A DNA stretch of 55,138 bases from the NCBI GenBank assembly GCA_017992785.1, contig JAGONY010000005.1, positions 1 to 55,138 on the forward strand. Direction: 5' to 3'. A program made the position numbers and the translations under genes. This document shows positions 49,752-55,138 of this stretch, one piece after another. The DNA comes from Candidatus Omnitrophota bacterium (GTDB lineage Bacteria; Omnitrophota; Gorgyraeia; Pluralincolimonadales; Pluralincolimonadaceae). How positions within the stretch are numbered: the first letter of the stretch is position 1; each line of letters opens with the position of its first letter. Below the pieces are notes generated by a model, which had not been told where the DNA came from, did no database searches, and saw only the letters and a list, made by a program, of their open reading frames with translations.

Positions 49752-50863
49752 CTTATTACCTCCCCTCTGGCATTGATGATACTCGCCGTGATGAATATAA
49801 GGAGGTTCTTCTTTCGCTGTTCTCTGTAATCATATTGGAAAGCCTTGCCCAGAAGCGGTATATCCCCCAATACCGGGACTTTCCTCTTGATGACCTGCTC
49901 CTCGTCCTTGATCATCCCGCCCAGGACTATCGTCTGCCCGCTGTCGACCACGACACTGGTCTGCGTAGTCCTGACATCCACGACAGGCCATCCGAGGTCT
50001 TCCGGGATAAGCGGCACCGAGTCATCGGCTGTAACATTACCGAGTTCGCCGGTCTCGCCGCTTGTCGTAAGCGTTGAGATACGCACCTGGTCACGCAGGA
50101 TGCTTACTTCGGGATGGAGGTCGAGCGTTATCGTGTTCGAGCCCTCTGTCACATAAGGAGTGGCCTCGAGAAATATGCCTATCGGTTTCTCGGCAAGGGT
50201 CAGCTTATAGCTCCATATCGGGTCTTCAGCCGTACCGATATTTTCGAGCGTAAAGTCAGAAACATACGGCTGGGTCCTGACCACCTGGATATTCGCCATC
50301 TGGCCGGCAACCGTCGTTATCTTCGGGGACGACAGCAGGTTAACCTTACCCTGCTCCGCCAAGGCCCTGAGGTTCGATACTATATAATCACCGGATTCCA
50401 GCACTTTATAGAGCGCCAGCTGCCCGGCAAAATTTCCGGTTATGGGGAATGTGGATTCAAGGTCATTATTCCAGTGGATGCCCCGGTATTCGGCGCCGGG
50501 AGTAGCATCGCCCCAGCGCATGCCCCTAAAACCCTTGCCGGTCGGATGCCCCTGTTTGTAGAAATCCCACTCGATACCGATCTCCATGAGGTCGGTAACG
50601 TCGACCTCCACGAACCTCGTCTCGATCATGACCTGTTTCGGCCCTATCTCGAACTGCTTGATAAGGTTCTTTATCAGGTTATGGTTCGACTTGGTGTCCG
50701 TGACGGTCAGGAGCTTAGATGCCTGGTTATACGTTATCTTCCTGCCTTCCTGAGGGGGAAGGCTGTCCTTCAGGTAACTCGCGACGTTGATGTCCTCTGC
50801 GGACACCATGCGGGGAAGTATGAGAAGGGACGCCAGCGCGAAAAGACAGAGATTTTTTCCCAT
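49748..50863 (-). CDS. Short secretin-domain protein 1
   Basis: The 371-residue product has a signal peptide (to about residue 22, MVSA), one N-domain (DINVASYLKDSLPP to FEIGPKQ) and a full secretin core: VMIETRFVEVDVTDLMEIGI, LLSSPKITTVAGQMANIQ, LEATPYVTEGSNTITLDLHPEV, VVDSGQTIVLGGMIKDEE and PVLGDIPLLGKAF. It closely parallels the next gene, with which it overlaps by 4 bases, so the two arose by duplication. The two may build one mixed ring or two separate rings. Confidence 0.9.
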   Translation of the reverse strand: MGKNLCLFALASLLILPRMVSAEDINVASYLKDSLPPQEGRKITYNQASKLLTVTDTKSNHNLIKNLIKQFEIGPKQVMIETRFVEVDVTDLMEIGIEWDFYKQGHPTGKGFRGMRWGDATPGAEYRGIHWNNDLESTFPITGNFAGQLALYKVLESGDYIVSNLRALAEQGKVNLLSSPKITTVAGQMANIQVVRTQPYVSDFTLENIGTAEDPIWSYKLTLAEKPIGIFLEATPYVTEGSNTITLDLHPEVSILRDQVRISTLTTSGETGELGNVTADDSVPLIPEDLGWPVVDVRTTQTSVVVDSGQTIVLGGMIKDEEQVIKRKVPVLGDIPLLGKAFQYDYREQRKKNLLIFITASIINARGEVIR

Positions 50864-50865
50864 GT

Positions 50866-51984
50866 TTATTCCGCCTCTTTGGCCTCAAATTCCTTCAGTT
50901 TAACTTCCCTCGTCTTGCGCTCCGGGTATTTAAGCTTATATGTCCTTGTCACGAGGTCTTCTATATCCCTCATGCGCTTGCTCGTTACGTATACGTAATT
51001 CGGCTCTACCTTGTATCCCAACTGCGTCGTCTTAAACGCTATGTCGAGCACATCCAACAGCGGCATCGGTGTTGCGGTGCTCAATGATATCTTTATAGGG
51101 GCGTCTTTTGTAAGGGCTGCTAGCTCCCTTTCATCCACAACTATCGTGACGCCGGTCATCTCCATGAGCTGGCGTATCAGGTCCTGGATATCCGCATCCG
51201 TGACTGAGATCGCGGGGACCATTACGCTGCGCATCTTGTCGATAAGCGCCTTCTTTGCTTCCTGCTCGGCCCTCTCGGATTCCGATATGACCTCCTCCAC
51301 CTGCAGCTCCTCCTTAACCGGAGCGGCCGGGGGCAGCCAACTCCTGTCCACATCGCGCAGGGCCGCCTGCTCTGCGGTGTCCTTTTCCTCCTTCAGGACC
51401 TTCCTGTCATTCACTATGTCTTTGCGTTCTTCTTTTGTAGACTTATCCCTTGAATACAGCTCCTCGCCCCTGCGCGCTTTTTCAAGCCACAACCTTGCTT
51501 CCGAGTCGCTCGGATTCGCCGCCAACGCCGTCTCAAAGTCCGCTATCGCGGCCGCATACTGCTTGTTAGCGTAATTCGCTTTGCCTCTCTTCATGAGGGT
51601 GCCCGATATCGACGCGGGGACATCCTTAGCCATGCCTTCCTTGCATAATTCTATATAATGGGAGGCCTGCTTGTTCTTCGGGTCTAACTGGACGACTCTT
51701 TCGAAGATCTTCTGGGAGGTCTCATAATCTTTCGCGTCGTATGAGGCCTTTGCCTGTTTAAAGAGGTCTGAAACGAGGGACTTTTTTTCTGATTTTTTCT
51801 GCTTTGCCAGGTCTTCGGCGATTATCTTGGCTTCCAGGGAATCATTCGAATAACCGCTCCCCGTGGCAGCGTGGGCCTCGCCTCCGGCAAAATAATACAA
51901 CGAGATAATAAAGAATAAATTGAAAGTCAGAAAGATACAAAAAAACGGCAGAACCGTTCTTTTAACCCCATTGGTAATATCCAT
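50866..51984 (-). CDS. TPR protein with secretin N-terminal (STN-like) domain
   Basis: The 372-residue product has a long N-terminal hydrophobic segment (about 12-34) acting as signal or anchor, two TPR-like repeats (about 70-110 and 125-165; YETSQKIFERVVQLDPKN and YAAAIADFETALAANPSD), a charged linker, and near residues 255-345 an STN/N0-type domain (ISVTDADIQDLIRQLMEMTG, VTIVVDERE, DVLDIAFKTTQLGYKVE, YVYVTS). This is the part missing from the two short secretins, so the secretin seems split over three genes. A PilF/PilW-like helper role for the TPRs is plausible. Confidence 0.8.
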   Translation of the reverse strand: MDITNGVKRTVLPFFCIFLTFNLFFIISLYYFAGGEAHAATGSGYSNDSLEAKIIAEDLAKQKKSEKKSLVSDLFKQAKASYDAKDYETSQKIFERVVQLDPKNKQASHYIELCKEGMAKDVPASISGTLMKRGKANYANKQYAAAIADFETALAANPSDSEARLWLEKARRGEELYSRDKSTKEERKDIVNDRKVLKEEKDTAEQAALRDVDRSWLPPAAPVKEELQVEEVISESERAEQEAKKALIDKMRSVMVPAISVTDADIQDLIRQLMEMTGVTIVVDERELAALTKDAPIKISLSTATPMPLLDVLDIAFKTTQLGYKVEPNYVYVTSKRMRDIEDLVTRTYKLKYPERKTREVKLKEFEAKEAE

Positions 51985-51989
51985 TTATA

Positions 51990-52661
51990 TCATCTCCCCT
52001 TTTTAATGACCCACTCTTGATCCTGGCCGTATAGTATCACACTGTCGGCCTTAATGTCAAGAACTTTATAACCGTTTATCTCATCCCCTTTTTTCACTTC
52101 AAAGGTCTTATCGTCCATTGAGCTGTAGAGCTTCCCGATCAGCTCCTTGCTCTTCACGGGCTTCTTGAAATCCATCAACAGCTGCCCGTCCTTGTTCTCG
52201 GCCCTTATCTGTTTCGAATTTATCTCGAGCACCTTATAGTCCTTGAACTTCTCGCCCTTCTTCGCGAAATACGTCTTCCCCGACCAGTTTATCTGGCCTA
52301 TCATCGTCCCGTCCTGCTTCTGTATGAAACCGGTATATATGAACGGCAGGTTTGTGGCCCCGATAGACACGACCTTAAGCTTGTCCGGCGTGAATACTAC
52401 CGGGGGCGCTTCCGGCCTTATGAACAGGTTCCTGTCGAGGAGCTGTTGGTACCTCGAGGCGGCAAACGGGGATTTGACTTTCTCTATAAGCGCCGAATAG
52501 ACATTAGATGCGTCAACCGCAGCATCGTTGGGCTTAACGACGCTATCTTCGCCCGTCGGGACTGAAAAATCCTTCGGCGTGAATAACGACGGCGCCAACC
52601 ATAGCAGTATAAACCATAGTATGAACAGCACTATCGCGGCGATCTTATAGATGCCTTTCAT
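51990..52661 (-). CDS. PilP/GspC-like inner-membrane protein
   Basis: The 223-residue protein has one transmembrane helix (about 5-28) and a periplasmic part with two short beta domains: YTGFIQKQDGTMIGQIN with KKGEKFKDYKVLEI, and later EVKKGDEINGYKVLDI. This repeated pattern is like the HR domain of PilP and GspC, which links the inner-membrane pilus parts to the secretin. It overlaps the pilO-like gene by 4 bases. The alternative name GspC cannot be excluded. Confidence 0.7.
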   Translation of the reverse strand: MKGIYKIAAIVLFILWFILLWLAPSLFTPKDFSVPTGEDSVVKPNDAAVDASNVYSALIEKVKSPFAASRYQQLLDRNLFIRPEAPPVVFTPDKLKVVSIGATNLPFIYTGFIQKQDGTMIGQINWSGKTYFAKKGEKFKDYKVLEINSKQIRAENKDGQLLMDFKKPVKSKELIGKLYSSMDDKTFEVKKGDEINGYKVLDIKADSVILYGQDQEWVIKKGR

Positions 52662-53422
52662 GTCTTTTCCGCCTGCTGTATGGCAGCCACTATAACCGCT
52701 TCCACTTTAAGTTCGCCCTTTTCACCTGTCTCTTCGTTAAGGACTTTGATCTTGAGCACGTCCACCCTGAAAGGTATGCCGGAAGTGTATATCTTATACA
52801 GGAAACCGAGAAGGTTGTCATTCTTGCACTTGAATGATATCCTTACCGGGAAATCCCTGAACACCGGCTCCTTGCCGCCGTCATAGGTGACGTTCTTAGA
52901 TTCGAGGAATTCTACGGACGACACCTCAGGTACCTTCGCCTGCAGCATCAGGTCCATGATCTCTTTAATTATCTCGAGCTGCTTGGCCCTGACGGGAAGG
53001 TCGGCAAAAGTGGGAATATCGTGCTCATATCTTTCGAAGCCGAGCCAGAACGGGAACTGGAAATCGATCGGCACCCCTTCTTCTTTTATCTTGTTCTGGA
53101 CCCTGTAAAGCTCTTCCTTGAATTTGAGGGCGTCTCCGGATTCCTTCGGCATCTTGGCTTTCGGGCTCGAGAAGAGGCCGGCATTCAGCTGGTCATTCAC
53201 GTCTTTCAGGGATTTTAGCTGTTTTTCAAGCTTCAGCCTCTCCCTGTTAAGGGTGGAAAGCCCCTGGTTCTTATAGCTCTCGAGCTCTCCTGTCTTGCCC
53301 TGTATGGACCTCTCGAGGGAAGACCTGTCGTAGCCGACGAATATGGCGACGCAGAGGGACCCGAGGAACACGAGCCCCAGCACAAGCTTCGTCATCACAT
53401 GCGGCTTAATACCCTTTGTCAT
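52658..53422 (-). CDS. pilO: PilO-like type IV pilus alignment protein
   Basis: The 254-residue protein has an N-terminal transmembrane helix (about 12-31), a coiled coil (about 35-75) and a C-terminal ferredoxin-like domain (VKFEV-type strands near 190-250: FPVRISFKCKNDNLLGFLY, FRVDVLKIKVL). That is the PilO layout. PilO pairs with PilN and PilP to form the alignment complex; all are encoded side by side here. Sequence similarity is low, so the call rests on layout and position. Confidence 0.72.
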   Translation of the reverse strand: MTKGIKPHVMTKLVLGLVFLGSLCVAIFVGYDRSSLERSIQGKTGELESYKNQGLSTLNRERLKLEKQLKSLKDVNDQLNAGLFSSPKAKMPKESGDALKFKEELYRVQNKIKEEGVPIDFQFPFWLGFERYEHDIPTFADLPVRAKQLEIIKEIMDLMLQAKVPEVSSVEFLESKNVTYDGGKEPVFRDFPVRISFKCKNDNLLGFLYKIYTSGIPFRVDVLKIKVLNEETGEKGELKVEAVIVAAIQQAEKT

Positions 53423-53424
53423 AT

Positions 53425-55023
53425 TTATTTCCCCACCTTCAACTTGAATTTGATCGAAAAATCCCTCAGCTGGCCCATGCCTTCCTCTGAATCCTTAGGG
53501 AGGCTCGCGTAGATTATCTCCACCGATTCAAACAACGGCGATGCCGAGAGCTTGTTCTTGAACTCAGTTATCGTAAGGAGGTTTTCCGAGGTCCTGCCTT
53601 CTATAGAGACCCAATCCTTCTCTTCGCTATGCGAGGTTAGCCATGTCTCTTTCGGGAGCAATTTCTCGACCTCGAGAAGCGCCTCCAGCAGCAATGACCT
53701 CCTTACGGCGACGTCCTCGAGCGGCTTGATCCTCTGCTCGCCCTTTTTTATCTCATCCTTAAGCGTCGCTATCTTCGCTTTCACGTCGTCATACTGGGCC
53801 AATATATCGTCGAGGAATAATATCTGTTTCCTTAAAGCGCCGGACTGGAACCATATGTTCATCGCTATAGTGAAAGGCATAAGCGACAGCATGACTCCTG
53901 CGGCTATTATCCATATCCTTTCCTTCCTGAAGTCCCTGTCTTCTTTCCTTTCGGCCGGAAGCAGGTCGATATTCGTCGGGCATCTCTGGAGCAGGCGCAG
54001 GCCGAGGCCTATCGCGGCGCCGAACCTCGACTGGAAATCTATGTCTACCCTGAGGTTCGAAGGGCATTTTATCTTCTGGCCGAGGTTTGCGCGCCTTATC
54101 TGCATCCCGAGGCCTTTCGCGAGGTAATCCTCTATTCCCTTCAGCTTAGATCCGCCGCCGGAGAGTATGACCTCGCCGAAGACCACGTCCCTGCCGTGCT
54201 TCGACTTGTAGAATTCGAGTGATTGTATTATCGACGATACCATGTCGGATACGACGGTATTAAGTATGCTTACGAGTTCCTGTCCCGTCGAGCCAATGTT
54301 CGACGGCACCAAACTGTCCGACGGGACGACCATGCCCTCCTTGCGCTTGAGATCTTCGGCCTTATCGAACGGGATGTTCATCTTCGACGCTATCGCGTGC
54401 GTCATCTCGTCGCCGGCGATAAGCACCGAACGCACCCAGAAGCCCTTCGCGTCGAGGACTATCAGGTTCGTCGCCTTCGCGCCTATGTCTATTATGACTC
54501 CTTTGGCGAGCGGCTCGTTATAGGTTATCGCGTTAAGCAGGGAGAGCGGGCTTACGTCGACGGATTCGATATTAAGGCCTGTCCTTGAGAAATTCAACAG
54601 CGTGGCCTCGACGAGTTCCTTCTTTGCGGCGACAAACAGCACGTCCTCTTCCGGGCCGGCGCCGCTGTGGAATATCTGGTGGTCCCAGGTTATCTTATCG
54701 AGGGGGAACGGGACCTGCTGCTGGGCCTCGTACTTTATTATCTTGTCTACTTTGCCTTTTTGTATCTTGGGAAGTTTGAGGAACCTGATGAAGACCGATT
54801 GGCCTGAGAGGGATATTGCGGCATTTCCGCTTTTTATCTTTTCTGTCTTGAGGAGCCCTTCGACCCCTTCCCTTACCAGGGCTTCTCGCTTATCCTGGTC
54901 GGGATGCTGCGTGAGGTCAAAAAACTTTGCCCGGAGGAGTTGCACGCCTTCGGATGTCTTTTCAAGCTCTACGAGCTTGACTGAGCCTGCGCCTATATCG
55001 ATTCCAAGAGCACGTTTTCCCAT
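53425..55023 (-). CDS. PilM-PilN fusion protein
   Basis: The 532 residues join two normally separate pilus proteins. Residues 1-345 are PilM, an actin-like ATPase: ALGIDIGAGSVKLVELE, DIGAKATNLIV and VILSGGGSKLKGI. Residues about 355-532 are PilN: a transmembrane helix (IIAAGVMLSLMPFTIAMNIWF), a coiled coil and a C-terminal alpha/beta domain (LTSHSEEKDWVSIEGRT). PilM normally binds the PilN tail in the cytoplasm, so a fusion is reasonable. It opens the pilus operon; the predicted transcript start is about 7 bases before the ATG and there is no ribosome binding site. Confidence 0.9.
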   Translation of the reverse strand: MGKRALGIDIGAGSVKLVELEKTSEGVQLLRAKFFDLTQHPDQDKREALVREGVEGLLKTEKIKSGNAAISLSGQSVFIRFLKLPKIQKGKVDKIIKYEAQQQVPFPLDKITWDHQIFHSGAGPEEDVLFVAAKKELVEATLLNFSRTGLNIESVDVSPLSLLNAITYNEPLAKGVIIDIGAKATNLIVLDAKGFWVRSVLIAGDEMTHAIASKMNIPFDKAEDLKRKEGMVVPSDSLVPSNIGSTGQELVSILNTVVSDMVSSIIQSLEFYKSKHGRDVVFGEVILSGGGSKLKGIEDYLAKGLGMQIRRANLGQKIKCPSNLRVDIDFQSRFGAAIGLGLRLLQRCPTNIDLLPAERKEDRDFRKERIWIIAAGVMLSLMPFTIAMNIWFQSGALRKQILFLDDILAQYDDVKAKIATLKDEIKKGEQRIKPLEDVAVRRSLLLEALLEVEKLLPKETWLTSHSEEKDWVSIEGRTSENLLTITEFKNKLSASPLFESVEIIYASLPKDSEEGMGQLRDFSIKFKLKVGK

Positions 55024-55036
55024 ATGGCTTGCGTAT

Positions 55037-55065
55037 ATTCTATAAAATTAGCACCCAGTTGTCAA
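55037..55065 (-). promoter_or_regulatory. Promoter of the pilus operon
   Basis: A perfect TTGACA (55060-55065) and TAGAAT (55037-55042) are 17 bases apart on the minus strand. Transcription would start near 55030, only about seven bases before the ATG of the pilM-pilN gene, so the leader is too short for a ribosome binding site. Confidence 0.72.
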
Positions 55066-55099
55066 TTATTTCTTTTTCCAAAGCAAGATTTTGACGTTC

Positions 55100-55138
55100 C
55101 TACTTGCGTGCTCTCTCCAGGCGCTGGCATTCGACCAT
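55100..55138 (-). other. Possible 3' end of an upstream gene
   Basis: Thirteen codons at the window edge stay open and end in TAG (MVECQRLERARK in the minus frame). It could be the end of a gene outside the window. With so few codons this cannot be told from chance. Confidence 0.2.

Noticed and set aside
1-55138. CRISPR array, rRNA genes, transposases or phage genes
   Set aside because: I saw no regularly spaced repeats, no rRNA-like sequence and no transposase, integrase or phage structural protein in any convincing frame.

Overview
The window reads as bacterial chromosome from a diderm, mostly anaerobic-looking lineage. It carries pilus secretins, so there is an outer membrane, together with the folate branch of C1 (Wood-Ljungdahl type) metabolism and an NfnAB-type transhydrogenase. 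Candidatus Omnitrophota or a related PVC-side lineage would fit, but that placement is inference. Every supported gene lies on the minus strand, usually with 4-nt stop/start overlaps or gaps under 10 nt, so the text below follows transcription from high to low coordinates.

55.1-48.3 kb: a type IV pilus operon (PilM-PilN fusion, PilO, PilP, a TPR/secretin N-domain protein, two short secretins, a YbjQ-like secreted protein) behind a clear sigma70-type promoter. 48.2-31.5 kb: a dense housekeeping train of polA, glgA, coaE, a GGDEF protein, rho, rpmE, prfA, prmC, murA, rpsP, trmD, rplS, rnhB, a histidine phosphatase, a secreted glycoside hydrolase, rlmN and a large secreted protein. rlmN and trmD each seem to contain an in-frame GC-rich palindromic insertion.

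31.5-16.4 kb: a C1 operon with its own promoter. fhs, fchA, a FolD-like dehydrogenase, metV, metF, a stand-alone methionine synthase reactivation protein and a MetH lacking that domain are followed by panB, panE, nfnA, nfnB, a lipoprotein, mnmA, larE and a Dph6-like protein. Formate is carried to methyl-THF and methionine; PanB draws methylene-THF into pantothenate/CoA synthesis. The FolD lacks all three residues needed for cyclohydrolase activity, and the neighbouring FchA can supply it.

16.3-7.8 kb: tRNA-Met, a secreted protein, tilS, ftsH (own promoter), folP, cdaA plus a 53-codon CdaR-like micro-ORF, pdxJ, acpS, nnrD and a PD-(D/E)XK nuclease that stops one base before a tRNA cluster.

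7.8-0 kb: tRNA-Thr(UGU), tRNA-Tyr and tRNA-Gly are separated by about 7.2 kb from tRNA-Thr(GGU) and tuf. In many bacteria these five genes form one operon (thrU-tyrU-glyT-thrT-tufB), so this one looks split by an island. The island's first half is AT-rich and has two sites with the anatomy of integron attC sites, a promoter, a GTTAGAT core site and three cassette-like genes (HEPN-like, small membrane protein, Mrr-type nuclease), with no integrase in the window. The second half holds a secreted glucoamylase-like protein, a periplasmic thioredoxin and a DUF4139 protein. The cassette array and the split operon are the most unusual things here.
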